From assembly GCF_042242105.1 (NCBI RefSeq), contig NC_092019.1, positions 12,396,328 to 12,460,327 on the forward strand: a stretch of 64,000 nucleotides of DNA, written 5' to 3'. The position numbers and the translations under genes are program-made. The DNA comes from Pempheris klunzingeri (Eukaryota > Chordata > Actinopteri > Acropomatiformes > Pempheridae). Shown here piece after piece: positions 1 to 15,000 of this stretch. Position 1 is the stretch's first letter. Every line of letters starts with the position of its first letter. The notes below the pieces were generated by a model. The model did no database searches. It saw only the letters and a list, made by a program, of their open reading frames with translations, and was not told where the DNA came from.

Positions 1-444
1 TGGCTCAATTTCAACAAAGAAATCTGCCTATGAAAACAAAAGTCTAATGTCAAGACGCTCCTCTGTGAACAATTTAAAAGATGAACATAAAACCAGCAGG
101 AGAACGCAGCCACTAAATAGCTAAACATCATTTTTACAGGAAGCTGCTCCTCACAGCCCACTGATTTTTATTTTCATGAAGTGAAAGAGCAGCAGCTGTC
201 AATCAGCCTTTGGAGAAAGAAAAAAAAAAAAGAAGCACTTGAGTTAAATGATGAGATCGGGATGATGAGGTGTTGCATACCTGCTCTCCTCAGCAACATA
301 TAATTACCACCAAGACTGTAATTAAGACCGGGGATCTTCTCATAATGATTTCTCTTAATGAGGCATTCAGAGGATCCCTGGCTCAGAGCCTTACGTGCAT
401 GCTTCCACATGCAAAGGTTCGTGTTATACGCGTTATAAACCCAC
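1..444. other. limd1 intron 7 (partial)
   Basis: This lies between limd1 exon 7 and a last exon outside the window. No LIM3 C-terminal coding sequence (cysteine-rich, near HLFCHSCH in human) is seen on the minus strand. There is a short A-run at 217-231. Nothing else is recognised. Confidence 0.7.
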
Positions 445-513
445 CTCACAGTGATAGCACTCCACGTGATAGTCTTTGTCCATGGACACAACTCGAATGG
501 TTTCATCAGATCC
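445..513 (-). CDS. limd1: limd1 coding exon 7 (LIM3 middle)
   Basis: 69 bp, phase 0 both ends, encoding [23 protein letters not shown], residues 552-574, with H567, C570 and C573 of LIM3. Acceptor TTCCAG ends at 514 and donor GTGGGT begins at 444. The final exon, which should supply the remaining LIM3 cysteines and the stop codon, was not seen in 1-444. Confidence 0.94.
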
Positions 514-1487
514 CTGGAAAGAAATTCAGAGGGACAAACGCAGCTGAAGCCAATCTTGTCAGAAGACGCTCCACTGTCTTCTTCTGTTCAGTCTGACAAA
601 AGCTTCAAAAGATCGATAAAAAGCGTGCACACACTGATGGCAGCCCGGAGCTGGATTTTCTGTTCTTTAAACCGCTCCTCTACATCACCACCTTGGAGTT
701 TGAGGGTTTGTCAATCATTTCTTTGAGCACACACCCACTCGTTGCAAAATATTATCTGAATCTACTATTGAAAAACTCAAACTCAGGTCCCTGGTAACAA
801 AATAGAGGACTTTTTAAGACTTTTTAACACCACTACTTGATTAAATTTAATTTTCCAATTACTATGAACATCAAATAACAAAATATAGGCGTTGTCCTTT
901 GAGTAAGTACAAATGCTGTCAGTTGAAAATAAGAAAAAAAGTAACATGACAATAAAGTTAACGAATGTCAAATAACTATATTAGTCCTTAATGACGCTAA
1001 TCAGTACAACTGTGTCACAGCCAGAGTCTGAAATGAGGAGATATGACAGTAGAAAGTCAGTTTTGCTGCTGAGAGTCATTTAAAGGTCTGAGTTAATACT
1101 GTGGATCTGTTTTAGAGTTTATACAGAGCTTTAAATAAAAAGTAAATGTCTGTCAGGATGAATCCAGTCATCCAGATAACAAACAGCGAAAACCTAAAAA
1201 TTTGAAGTTGGTTTAAATGTTCAGGCATTTTGTTCTTGGGGTGAATTTTAGACCTTTTGAGGGCCTGCAGTCGCATAGTTGTATACATAGATACAAGACA
1301 AACAATACAGTCATAAGGAGCCAAAGACTGTAGAAAGTCGTTTACAAAGATCCGATATCTGTCCACAGAGACAAGAGCATTTTTTTAGTCACCTTTCTCT
1401 GGTTACAAGATCAGCCTGAGCAGGAACCCTGAACATCCGTACAACAGCTTACATAAATGCTACAAGACAGACTGAGCCCCCTTCCCC

Positions 1488-1540
<53 letters not shown>

Positions 1541-3797
1541 TACCTCTCTCTCCTCTAAATACCTCCCTGCTTACTGTAAGGGGAGGGCAGGGGACGTTCC
1601 ACCAAAGTCAACTCTAATTTTGGACATTTCTTTGCTTTTGCCAGCATGTCCTGCCTGTGTGTGAACCGTGTTTCCCCCTCATATCCATCTGCTTTTCCTC
1701 AACACCGCATCAAATAAAAGCCCACAGATATTAAGCCGCACATTGTTTTTGACCTGTAGTCTAGTGGGAAATAAAGCTGTACTGAAATATCAGCTACTTG
1801 CACCGCTAAATTCTACGTGTGGGTCCTAAATGTGTAAAGATGAGCATATAAGGGTTTATAATCTGCTGAGCTCCTGGTGGTTAAAGGCCCACAGGTGAAG
1901 GTGAACAACTTCTAGGTGTGACGAAGGCATAAAGCTGATTGATCATTCCATGCTGGAAACTTGACTTTAAGACTTTGACATTGTTTAAACCTAAAACACC
2001 ACAATTGATGCCACACATGCCAGCACTGATAGTTGCTGCTCACATCTGGCTGTGACTCAAGTTGGTAATTTTCAACTATGATAATGTGGAGAGACAACAT
2101 CTGATTTATTTATTTCATCATGACCGAGTCCTAAATGAATGTTGGCGTACCTCTGAGGGCAGGATGGGCTGGTTGCAGGCTGCACATTTAGGCGCCAGGA
2201 CCCTGGGGGAGTGAGATGCATAAAGAAGTTAGTTTTCATAGATTTGTTTGAGCTGCAAAATAACTGAACTGAATTCAGTGATGTGAATTCATGTCCACTC
2301 TATCCAAAGGTTACAGTTCATATGTGATGTCCCTCTCTCCAGCTTTCCCTCCTGATTCTGACTAGATTCAAGATCCTTCGACGCAGGAGATGCCAGGTTT
2401 GCAGATGTGCTGGCTTTCCCTCACACACGTGATTCCCCAAATCCAAAAAATGGTAGAAAAACAAAAGGCAAAATGAATTCATTATGTCCACACACATGGC
2501 TGGCACCTGGATGTCTGAGGAAATAACAAAGGGCCTCTCAGTGCGGATGGGCATGACTGTGGCTAAAAGTCAAACACACACTGTATACACAATAAGGTTT
2601 GTCTGATTTAATCAGCGCAGAGAACATGTGGGAGCTGCCAGTGATCGTCCATGTGCCTGCCTCTGCTGAACATGCTGTCCCAGCAGGGAGAAAAAAGGCG
2701 GTAACAGTCGAGGTGCTACAGGTGCTACTGTTCATAAGTTTTACTGCACAATCAGTTTTTATCACACACGTAAAACCTTGATGTTTCATTCAGACCTTCA
2801 GCTCTGTTTTTGTCCTCACAGAGCATGTTACTGTTGAGTTTGGACGAGAGGAGCCATGGCTGCACGCCACTCCTCACACCTCTAACTGGACAGTGATCTT
2901 TCCTCCCTCCCTCCCCCGCCCTCTCCTTTCATTCCTGACTACACTTCTCATGTGTCTGCCACACGTGGCAGAGAGAAGCTCAGTCCGCCCTTCTCAACCA
3001 GATCCTGCAATAACAAGGGAGAGTTAGGGGGCTGTGCTGTCATTTGACTTGGAATATGAGACCTTGACAGTTTTTTTTTTCCAGCATCACGCTAAGCTAA
3101 TTTAACACGGATAAGCCCAGGCCCTGCACTGCTGTTCCTTTGAAACGCTGTGTAACAAGTGATGCTCACCTGTGGTAGTCTTTGAGACAGTAGATCTTAT
3201 TTTCAGTGTCCACGGTGAAGGGCACTCCGTCAAGGCTCTCATTACAGATGACACAGCGGAAACAGCCGGGGTGGTACGACTTCCCGAGGGCTTGAAGGAT
3301 CTATAAAGAAAGAAATGAGTGGAAAAAAAAAATCAGGGCATCAATACTCCATTTCATTCTGCTGCTGCTACTCATATTTCTTCACTACTTGTATCCAATG
3401 AAATAGTCATTGTTCTTAAAAAATCTTTGCCTTTAGATTAATTTTTAATGATGCCTGTGGGTATATCGGATCGTAACAGCAGCTGAGAATAGCACAAAGC
3501 TAAGAATAAGCCCACCCAGAGTAGTACTCAGGATGAAATATAACAAGTCATCACACCTAAATGCAGCCAAAAACACAGCAATGAAATAAACATACTATTT
3601 CTTCTCTGGCCAGTTTTTAGATTATATGCCACATGAACATAACGTAAAAAATGTGGTCCAATAGGTTTTTGCAGAGATATACAGTATGTTTCATATGCAA
3701 TTATGAAGATAAGGCGACACAAAAAAAACACTGGAGACATCTCCTCCATGACCTGTCCAAATCCTTCAAATACTGCAACACTTCCTGGCTTGATCAT

Positions 3798-3847
<50 letters not shown>

Positions 3848-5995
3848 TGTGAGAGAGAGAGAGAGACGCACATTCAGAGCCACTGTTTCCTCCTGAGTCT
3901 TTGTCCAGATGTGCCCACAGAAAGCTAATTTAGGGTGAAGTAACTCTTAAGTTTCTGCTGAGATCACCTGGCTCTGACCCACACACACACACACACAAGC
4001 ACACATACACACACACACGGCAAACACATGAAATTACTCACAACTAGAGAGAAGAAACACACACTCACCATGTCCATGATCAGATGTCCACATGCGTTGC
4101 ACTTGTCTGCAGACTGCTGGAAACCAGAGTACTTCAACAGACAGAGAAAAGACGACAGTGATGTCAGTGGAATTTGGTTATTTAATGGAAGGCTGAAATC
4201 TCCGACTCTCTGTTTCAGACAGAGCCCTAAGCAACGCCACAATGTCTGTGAGGTTGTACTAAAAACTGAAAAATCAGTCCCTTCCCTCTCTCAGAACAGC
4301 ATCTCTACCGTGTGTAATTTCAATAACTCAACACAGCCAGCACTGTTTTAGGTGAGTGGACGACTGGGCACGTTTTGGGAAGTTTGTAAGAGTCTTTATG
4401 GCGAGGGGTGCAGAGATTGGCATTAACTGATGTGGTAATAGAATCAGTCAGCTCAGATTTATTATGTGTTATTATGTATGAGCAATGTGAGGAGAGGCCA
4501 CACTAACAGGCCTGCAGAGGAGCTGATATAATTAACAGCACACAGAGGGAGCAGAGGCAGAGCAAATTTAATTCACTATGAATTTTGATTCTAATTGAGC
4601 AACTAAGAGCTTTTGGTGGGAAGGCAATTAGATGAGGTTTTATACAGACAGTGCCCCTGAGGTAAACAGGCACAGAGCTACTGACAGTCTGAATACAAGG
4701 ATGAGTTGGGAATCACTCAGAAAACAAAACAGGGAGGATTTTCTATGAAATCACACACTAGTTAGAAAAGCATATCCGAAATTACGACCAAGTCTACCAA
4801 GGGGTTTCAACTGTGTTTAATGTGCATCCTATTATTATGCATGCTGTGAGCTGTGAGTACACACAGTCACTGCACTGGTGTGATTGGCCTGACTGCCCTC
4901 CACCCTATAAACTATAGCAAACAGCTTCTCCAGTTACTGACCTTCTTCCAGTCCCACTCAAGGGAGCAAACCGATATGAATAGGCTGCATTTGATGCTAG
5001 AAACTGGGCCACAAGGTCAAAGTATCTACTACCTATTTAAGTTGAAGACTGGTACGTTATAAGATGGGTTAACGTGTGTAGGGTTTAAGTGACAAATGGT
5101 CATTTATGGAAAAGAGATTTGTAAACCTTGAGACAACAGAAATGTATGGAGTGGGTGGAAGCGAGAGCAGTGAGAAAGGTGCTGCGTGTTATCTCAGCGT
5201 AATGCATTTCTGAAGTCACCACAAAGGTTACAAGACCACATACCTCGAGTGAGACGTACTAAATATTGATTTTGTATTGACCGCTTACCAGAAAGTCCTC
5301 TTCACAGTACACCTTCCCTCCGACATAGTAGAACGCCTTCCCTCTCAGCCTTCGACCTGCAGAAACAGGCAAACGGAGAGGTCCGTCTGTGTTATTTCAC
5401 TCACGCAACACACAGCAGGACCCAAACCTTGGACACCTGCCTTTTAGATGTAGAACCAAGTATTTTTAATTACTGACAAGTAAAGATTAAAGCAGGTGAG
5501 AAAAGGTAAGTCAGCAATGAAATGCTGAAATGTCTTAGAGGAAAATCTTGCAAAGCCATGAGCCCAGTCTCAGGAAATAGTTACAGCACTAATGCACAAA
5601 GACCATGGTGATTAATTACACCCATTCGAAGGTAATGGACCCTCTTGTAATATTCATTATATCCTGCTGAATCCCAGGCAGATAAATCAAACAAACGGAT
5701 CTATGGTGTACTGGTGTCTTAATATAATATTGCCAGGACACAGGGCAGGCTGAAGTAGGACAAGGAGCACATCTGGACCAAACACGTGGGGAAAATGCTG
5801 ATCAGATGCAATTACTAGACAGGCGCAACAGATTAAACAGTCTGCTCTTTTGGATTTCATGGCAGCCACAAGCCAAAACCTACAACAATCTGCTATTCCC
5901 TCTCTTTGTTCCTTTCTGGTGTCTCTCCACATGCTGGGTGTGCTTCCTGTCTGTCTTTCTGCTTTAATAGTTGTATGGTCTGGATGTGGCTTCTT

Positions 5996-6069
<74 letters not shown>

Positions 6070-9000
6070 ACGTGTGGACACAAAACCTCTCTGCTCACTT
6101 CACATAGCTATTCCTGTCCAGGTCCCACAGGAAGAGGGAACATTCCTCACATTTTCTGAGTGGGGAGGTGAGGGAGGGGACAGCAGGGGAGAGGAGGGGT
6201 TAACCTTGGTGAACAGGAGCCTTCTTTATCTCCCACGCTCCATCTCACACTCTGTTTACCTGATTACTTGTATCCAGATTGTCTCACGCAGTCATTTAGC
6301 CACCATGAACTGCACTTTTCATTCTTGTGACAGAGAAGAGAAGCAGTCGTGGGCATAACGGGACATTTTCAATTCAGAGCTTTATTTATTTCTGCAGGAC
6401 GACAAGTCAACAACAACTCTGTAACGGACATAGGGTTGGGCGATATGACAGTATTTACTGTGAGATGATGTAGTTACTCATTATTTCTATCTATCTCTTC
6501 AATAACTCTGGAGTATTAGGCCATCAAGGGCAGTGCTGCAAATTACTGATGATGATATTTGTATCATGTACTGAAACAGCTAATCCCTTTTAATCATTTT
6601 CCTCTTTGAACTGATGTCGTATCTTATGTGGATGTCCTTGGCCTGTCTGATGTAGATACTTGTTGATGTATACTGTAACTCTCTCATTTTTCTCATGTTT
6701 TTATCATATATGTACTATAATCAGGGCGTCCTTGCAAGAGAGAGCTTGATCTAAATGGCCCGTCTTGTTTAAATAAATGTTAAATAGATAAGCACTTTCA
6801 CTTGCCGAGTTGCTTAATTCAACTGATAAATGATACAAATTTACATTTCCTGTGCTGGGGTCTTGATCGTATTTCACCTTTAGGACACAGATGAAACTGC
6901 CCACAGATCAGTGCCGTCTACAAAGTTAAGAAAATTACTGTTTTAGTCTTGTAGGAGAGAAAAAGCTCAGTTGTACAGGCTGACTTGACTCCCGTTTAAT
7001 AAAAGTCTCACTGCTGTCTCAAAATCAGAAGTTTCAATTTCACTGTTTGGGAGGGTGAAACAAAACATAAATCTATAACCTCTGTTGTTCCTCGACGATG
7101 AGGCTGTATTACACATAGAATAAAAGAGCAAAGAAAAAAAACGAAATTGAAACCTCGTGATTCATCTTTGTATCTCAATAGCACATGCAATTCTCTGAAC
7201 CAGTTATTCACAATTACATTATCTTACTCTAATAGAATAATAATGGTCACGCAGCAACAAAGGTCTGGCCAAGGCTGATGCAATAACTAACTTAAGAGGA
7301 GCCACATTTCGATCGGGCCAAGGTGTGGAGCTGGTCTTGGGTAATTACTGACAGACAGTCTTAGAACTGTGTCCCTAAAGGAAGGAGGGACGGATAAAGG
7401 GGATGAAAGTGAGATATGGGCCATTCCTCTTCTTCACATTCCTGTCGGGTTTTTTTTCCCAGTGAGTCAGAGAGGGACGGCTCTGAGCTTTGTGGAAAGA
7501 TAAGTGCTTAATTAACGTCAGGAGTCAGGGCTGACTATTTGAAAAGCACGAGAAAGAACTGTGACTATTGCACTTCCATAAAAATGTAAAATACCTGAGG
7601 GACAGAACAAAACACAAGGCCATTTTCTAATTAAAACATTCTATGAATCCCTTTGTGTAATCCCATTCAGAAAATAAACTCACAATGACCCTGCCATGAC
7701 TTTCCTATGAGTAAATTACTTGAGTGAGACATCTCAGCAAAAGAATCACATCTCTTATATACCAATTTAGACTGTTTACTCTGAGATTCAGTCTCACCTT
7801 AAGCTATTTCCTGCCCTGCTGAAGATATCCACGTATGTTTGACAAACACACATTTGTCTTTCTAGGAGTCTGAATGCATTTCTCTCGACTGCGAACAGCA
7901 CCTGGAACGTTTGGTCAAGGTCCTGACAATCTACCCGCCAGATGTTAACATACCAGTGGATTCAGGACCAATCAGATCCTTGTTTGTGTTCTCCAAAGCC
8001 TGCCGACTGGCTGGGATAAGGGGCAGATATTATGAAAGCAGAATCTGAGAGGGTGTGTGTGTGTACCAACGTTCCTTTTAAACTCAAGTCACATGTTGGA
8101 CTGCTGCCCTCTTGGTATTAAAAAAGTAGTATAAAAAATACTAAAAAGACACTTGGTCATCAGGAAGGCATATGTAATGGTGAAGTCAGTTGTACCTGAA
8201 TTCAATTTCACATATAAACATCTTATATAATCTTCCATTTTACTCTTTTCTGAGATTTCTGAGTTGGCTGCTATGTAAAGTTCCCAGGATTACAAACTTG
8301 AGCTTCATCTCCAAATAGATTTGGCTTGTATCGTTAACTGTCTGTAAACAGTCAATAATTAGCCTAGAAGGAAGCCCCCCTGCTGCGAAGTGCTGAATCT
8401 CAGACATGCCGCGTGAGCTCCCCTGCCCACCAGGAATGTCCTCCTGCCTGCCAGTCACCTTGGGGGAACTGGTGGAGCGAGGGAAAAGATGGAAGTTCAC
8501 GGTCATAAAGAGGTGTTATGCAACTCAATGAGCGTGACACTTGACGTCCAGATTCTGGAGGAAGATGAGAAGGGATGTCTGATACAAAGGCCTTGTATCT
8601 GACTGCGTCGTGCTGTTCACTGTGTGGGCATATGCATGAATACATATGCATGATTACCCAGTGTACCCCTGCATGCTGGCTGTGTGGTGGGTGGTGTGCT
8701 CCCACTGAATGGTCTCCCTGTCCTGCACTGTACTCCCATCTGACATAACAGCACCTAGTGTCCTCCTGGAGCCAGACCTACTGAGGGCCCCTATGCCTGC
8801 ATTCCTCCCCAGCTGAGATGCTGTTCCCCGGAGCCACTCGCAGCGAGCACAACCCTTATGCCCTCACATGGAGCAAGCTATGAGAGGTATGTGGTGAGTA
8901 AACTCCTCTCTCCCCCCACTATGCACATCAGCTCCACTCTGAGCCACATTTTTCATCTCCTTGCCCTCACGTGCTCGTATAAACACACAGGGATGTTAAT

Positions 9001-12000
9001 CATACATGTGAGGATGTAACCAGCAAGGTCAAAGGTGCCGCAGAACAATGGGCCTGAGCAGAGGTCACCACAGTGCCACAAATACTCCACATACCCTCCA
9101 TCTGATAATTGGGGCAGAAATTTTAATTGGTAGGAGAAAAGAACCAGGTCATACTTCAGCAAGGGAAGTGCGCTGCTGCACAGCCAGGAAGCTACGGGTC
9201 ACACTTTCATCGGACAGCACAACCTGCGTGAAAAACCTCAATTTGGTTGTACCTAAACGGTCTGGTAAACTGTCAACTGCAGCGTTGAATGAGGAGTGCA
9301 CTGACACACAACACACAGGCCAACAGATGAAAATATTCCCCTCAGAAAGCTCACTTTTGAGCTTTGAAAACTTGGGTAACTAGTCCTTTACAGTTTTAAA
9401 GAACATCTCAGTGGACATGTAATGGTAAGATTGTTGTTTAAACTTGTTCTGTCAATAAAGTTGAATCTGTGTCTGCCTCATGTAATTAAATCCACAAGAA
9501 CACCAATGAAGAACAAATATTGTCTTTGAAGTTGTTGTAAAAGTATCCAGCAACAAACAAGCCCTGTAGCTAACCAGTCCAAGATGCTACAAGCCATTAT
9601 TGCTTCATTACAAATGCCACAAAGTAAACGCTGATGCTTATAACCCCGGCCTTTCTCAGGCGTGATTTGTGGTTTTAAAAGTAAGTGATGTTCCGTCTCT
9701 GCTCTGCACAATACTTGGATACACTCTGAGTACTAATATATATATTAAAAGTTATTTTACTGACTGATAGATGAACTAGGTTAACAAAAATTCTTGCTCT
9801 GTGTGTCTTTGTGTGGGCTGGAGGGCTGACTGGCACACCCAGAAGCCAAACACCAGCTGTACAGGACAGTAATCCCTAAATAATTGTGTTTTTGCTCAAG
9901 CCAGTGAACGGCTCAAGAGGAAGGTACCACTTTTAATTCAAGAGAACAGGGTCGTTGGCAGCTTATTAGTCAGGAAGTGACATGAGCTTTACATGTGAAT
10001 GGACCGAGGAGAGAAGGTGAAAGTGTTTGAATGGCAGCAAAAGACTTGGTGAAGGTGTGCTGTGCCTGTGTGTGTGTGTTTGTGTATGTATGCTTACTGC
10101 AGGCGCTGCAGGTGAAGCAGCTGTCGTGGTAGAGACTACCCATGGCCTGGCAGGCCTGATTTGCTCCATACACGGCCTTGTTGCACTTAACGCATATTCC
10201 TGGAACACAACAGAGCAAGACGAAGACACACATTTTAGTCACTTTAGGTTAGACGACACACATACAGTTGTAGTTGCACTCTACGTCAATCCATTCTAAA
10301 TCAAATACGACATCTGAGATATACATTCAGATACTTTTGGTTTATTGTGTCCAGATAAAGGGGAGCAAATAGATGTGGAGGGTATGATCCAGATTAAACC
10401 AGACGAAAACAATGAAGACGGAGAAAAAAAAACAACACTTCACAAAAGTCAGGAAGCTGGTTAGCAGGCTGTATCACTGAAAGGGGAAATTTATCCCTAT
10501 TTGCTTATTTGACTTGGCTCAGAGACTGAGAAGTCTGTTAATAAGGTCTTTGATAAAATGTTCCTACCCTGATGACACACACGGCTACTATGGCTTGATA
10601 TCAAGATGCTGGAGTCAGCTTAATACTAATTCATTCACTCATCCGAGCCAATTAAATTTATCTACAGAGAAAACCCAAAATGTCAAAAAGAGATGAAAAC
10701 CCAAAACATGTGAAAGCTGGAGTTTTCTCTCCTGTGCGCTTGGTGAAGAGCACCAGTTCAATCACATGAGAACACATCAGACACAATTACATAAACTCTC
10801 CTTGGACAGCTCGTGAACAACACAGGGTTTCCTTGTGATCAATATATTACAATTTTCTGTCTAGAGCTGCTCAGGGTGCAACACTACTTTCCTGAGACCT
10901 GGCACGAAAATATTATCTTCCATCACACAGTTCCACTGCCAATCTCCATCTCTGTTTCTCAGCATGCACCGTATGACACGGCGGGATATGACAACTGACA
11001 TATGGACTATGACAAGTGACATCTCCCATCACTGCTGACCCTAATGGGCAGTCAGCTAGCTGCTAAATCAATCAGATACAGTATGATATGACCATCCAAT
11101 CATGAAGTGTTAAGTTAAAGTAACAGAAGGGCCAATGACGTTGATGGAAGATGAAGTCCACAAGCTTCTCTTTTAGTGTGAGGGTGTGTGTGCATGAGGT
11201 TATTTGTGTGTGTGTGTGTTTTATATAGAAAAACTCCCTGGAGACAGAGAAATAGAGCTCAGCAGAAGAGCGTGGCCCAGCCCGGCCCAGCCCAGCTCAG
11301 CTCTGGTCCTCCTAGAACACTCCTCAACAAAGAAGCTTCTGTTTCTACTGTATCCAACACAAATCACGTGGCTGCCTCCTCCAAAAACACACTGTTACAT
11401 TTAATAACCTTCTTCGAATGTCTCTCTTCATAGACTTTCAGTAATACAATACACAACTGGGCTATATATAATTCATCTAAAGCCTCCCCTAATGCCACAA
11501 CAGAAGACACATCATCAGGGGCCCCAATGGCTGGAAAGAAGATTTAGAGATAACAGAGGGATATTATTAGAAAGCAGAAGAATGTTGCTCTTATGTAAGC
11601 TATTTACACAATAAACTAGTCATGCTCTCAAACTACTGGTATGAATGAGTGAAGGCCCTTCAAATCACATTCTCTCTTCTTCTGTAAATGTTGACTACAT
11701 CCAATTCATTTCCCAGAAAAAACAATAAAGCAGGAATAAGATTCTCAGGAACACAGTGCACACACAGTTAAATACACAGCGCCTTTTCAGGACTGTTTCA
11801 AGATCTGACGCTGAGCCAAGGACATTTTCCCTTTACATTTTTTATAGCTTTCATTTGTATGCCCCATGAGAACAAAAATGCATTCTGTCTTTTCTTTTCC
11901 TGTTTGGGACCAAAAAGGCCTTATTTTTGTAGTAACCTCCTCACCAGTTGGGCCACTACAAATCTGCTTTTTGGCCGGAGTCCCATGTTCCAAAACAGTG

Positions 12001-15000
12001 TGATTATTCAGGGGACTGACTGCTTGCTTCAAGTGGGGGGAGGGGAAGCAAAACATGAAGCCAAAACGTCACCCCTCCTACCCCCCCCGCCCCCCCCCCT
12101 CGCCGCCTTTACCTTTCCCAGCTGTCAAAACTCCCAAGTAGATGGCTGCTTGCTGACCACTGTGCCACTGACTGAAAACCTTTGAGATCTTTGCTACACT
12201 TTGTAGCAGAGTGTTATTGAGTGTTATCACCTCTACTGTCAGCCCCAAGGTTTCTGATTCATGTATAACACATCCACAACACGGTAAAAAACCTTGACTT
12301 CGCTAATGTATGTACATCAGCCTCTCATTCACTTGAAGGATGTGAAACATTTAACAGATGGAGTTGTATTGTGGCTCTCAAGCTTTTTGGTTTGTTTGTT
12401 TGTTGGTTTGTATCAATTACTTTTGGCTTGTTGTTTCAGCTGTTTACTTTTGGATAATTCATTTGACATTTTTCCTATTTCTTTTAGCTTGCTAGTTCAA
12501 ATGCTGAAAGCAATGAACACTTTTAGGCAACTATTTCCACTATTTCCATAACTCCTGGCCAGTGGTGGAAGGATTACGTTTAGTAAAAGTAGCAACATCC
12601 CAGCGTAGAAAAACTCAAATTCAAATGATAATCCATTTTTTCCATTACTAACTATTTAGACCTTGTATCCGTAACTTTTAGCTAACTATCGGAACTTCTC
12701 TGCATGGCTTTAAAGTGTTACTGACTCAGGTTGGAGGAAGGTGTGAACTGTGAAGTCACTTCTCTAATAAGCTGAGCAATGAAAGATAACTTTCCTCAAT
12801 AAAAAGGTAAATAAATTCCATGTGCAACACATCTACCATGTGATACAAATTTAACTTCAAAAGAGTCAAAAGTATGTAGATCACACGTCATTCATTCATT
12901 GAAATGTACTGGATGCTGTGTCACCTATGGGATCACTCTCTAAGTTTTACCATAGAGCACACAGACACCACACCCAGAAGTGACATGACAAATTAAATTC
13001 AAATACCGCAAGCAATACTGTCGATGAGAGGATATTTCACACACACACACACACACACACAGACATAAAAGTGAGGCTCCAAAAGCCTGCCAGAGCAGAA
13101 GCCAAGAATCCCTGGGAAGAGTTAAGACGCAGCTTTCCACTAAACAGCCAGATGGGATAAATTAATCCTCCATATTAACACAACACTAAATGCTCAACTG
13201 AATGAATGTGTGTGTGAGAAAGTCAGAGGAAGAGGGGAGGGAGGCAGCACACTGGGATGTCCCACCATTTCTCCCCTCTTGGATGAACTTGTCTATAAAT
13301 CTCACATCCTCTCAGGCTCTTGTGGTCAAGGACAAAGAAGCATCCACGAACTTGTCCCTAAATCTCTCCGTTTGTCCACTCATCCATTCAACTGCGCCGC
13401 AGGCACCTCTAAACTCGCCTGGGACTCCCCTCCCCTTTATATCCTGGGACCTCATTTCTAAAATTCCTCGCTCTCTTCCTTCAGACATTCCTCTGCGTTC
13501 CCCTGGTGCAGCCGTTTGGCACCGGACTCATTTTCCCAGAACTTCCAGCTGCAGCTATGCCAATCAACACTCGGAGGACACTCAGGAACTCTGATGGATC
13601 CCAGCCCTGCGTATGGACACAGCTCACTGGATCGGTTAAACATCGCCATAGCATACTTTTAAAAGCACATTATATTCAGTCCCGTCAGGTTCAAAGAAGA
13701 ATTAGCTTTAACCATAAAACTTCAAACCCAGATGGGATCTACTAATATGACAAGAGACTAAAGGTACTTAAAAAGTCTGCATAAACATATTTTTCTATGA
13801 CAAAACTTAACTTTTGTGGAAAAAACTAGCCTACACAAGATTTTTTTCTGGCATGAAAGCATGACTCAGAGGATCAGAGGATGAGCCATGGTCTGGTGGG
13901 AAACTCCATACAGGAACTGTGTGTGGGCTATGTGGGAACATGCACTGTATTACATCAAATCCTACACTTCTGCTGATTGCGCGCTGTGTTCTCCTACACA
14001 TCCGTGATATTCACGTCTCTGAGCTATTTATGAGCCTTGCCGTGACAGTGACGTATGCCAGAACGTCTTCCCTTACACACCAGTATAAGCACACCAGGGT
14101 GCTGAGGATGGCTGTGAATTTCAATCGTGACATTCCAGATATTCCTTCAACATGGAGGCAAGGGTGGGCTGTGTGTGTGTGTGTGTGTGTGTGGGGGGGG
14201 TTCTAGCACGACACCCCGTTTTCATGAATGGCCTTGGCTCCAAACACCTGGCCACCATGTGATTCGCTGCAACAAACACACTCCCAGAAACAAACAGGCT
14301 GTCTCCAAAATCACTCCCTCATCCCCTTCCTATATAATAGACACTAAATAGGTTCATAAGGAGTGAGTAGCAAGTAGGCGTGGCAGTGGTTCAGCGGTAG
14401 AGTGGGTCGTTCACCAATCAGAAGCAAAGCTTCAATGTGTGATTGGTTAGTTTCCTTCTGATGGAGGGGTTGGAAACCTCCTATCAGTGTGTGAATGTGG
14501 CGTAAAAGCGCTTTGTGGTCGAAAAGGCTGGAAAGGCGCTATACAAGCACAGACCAAATCAAGATTTCTGACTAATCACTGTCATTTTGCCTCATCACTA
14601 TCATTCCACATCTTTAAAATGAGGAGCATTGCATCGTATGACTGTTAACAGAACGTAGGACTTTTTTCATTCCAAGGCGGAGTTTTTAAAGGCACTAAAT
14701 AGTGGATATATTTAAACACTCAGCATTCGGGCACTCAAATAAAATGGCGGAAAGTAAATGTCAGGCACTATACAGTAAATAGGGGGTGATTTTGGACACA
14801 GCAACAGTGTTTGTCACCTGTTTACTGTATCTACATCTGTGACGGCAGCCTGCCAGCCGACCTCAGAGAAAAGCATGTGTCTTATCAAGGCTGCATTAAT
14901 TTCCTGATAGTGTACTAGAGTCCATTTAGAGCAGCTGAAGTGCTACAGACAGCAACATGAGGAATAGAAACCAAAGTATTCTGCTGATGATGGACATTCT

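Larger units (their letters stand above)
2203..5288. other. limd1 introns 5, 4 and 3 (between exons 6 and 3)
   Basis: Apart from exon 5 (3170-3300) and exon 4 (4069-4131), this holds dinucleotide arrays at 3802-3866 and 3980-4018 and an AT-rich, repeat-free stretch at about 4430-4680 that looks like single-copy non-coding DNA. No additional exon was recognised. Confidence 0.65.
5357..10097. other. limd1 intron 2
   Basis: 4.7 kb. Contains the long (AC)n array at 5999-6065, a LINE-like 3' tail at about 6600-6800, a possible short tail at 9400-9475, and a spliceable-looking open segment at 7866-8048 (see findings). No recognised gene. Confidence 0.65.

Noticed and set aside
5906..6358. 150-codon frame with a long Thr-His run
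   Set aside because: Translation of the (AC)n array at 5999-6065; no family signal on either side.
13202..13594. 130-codon plus-strand frame in limd1 intron 1
   Set aside because: C-rich sequence with few stops, no homology recognised, no start context or splice support.
14376..14450. A functional tRNA gene
   Set aside because: The A-box-like head is followed by a SINE body, with no convincing B-box or cloverleaf; best read as a tRNA-derived SINE.
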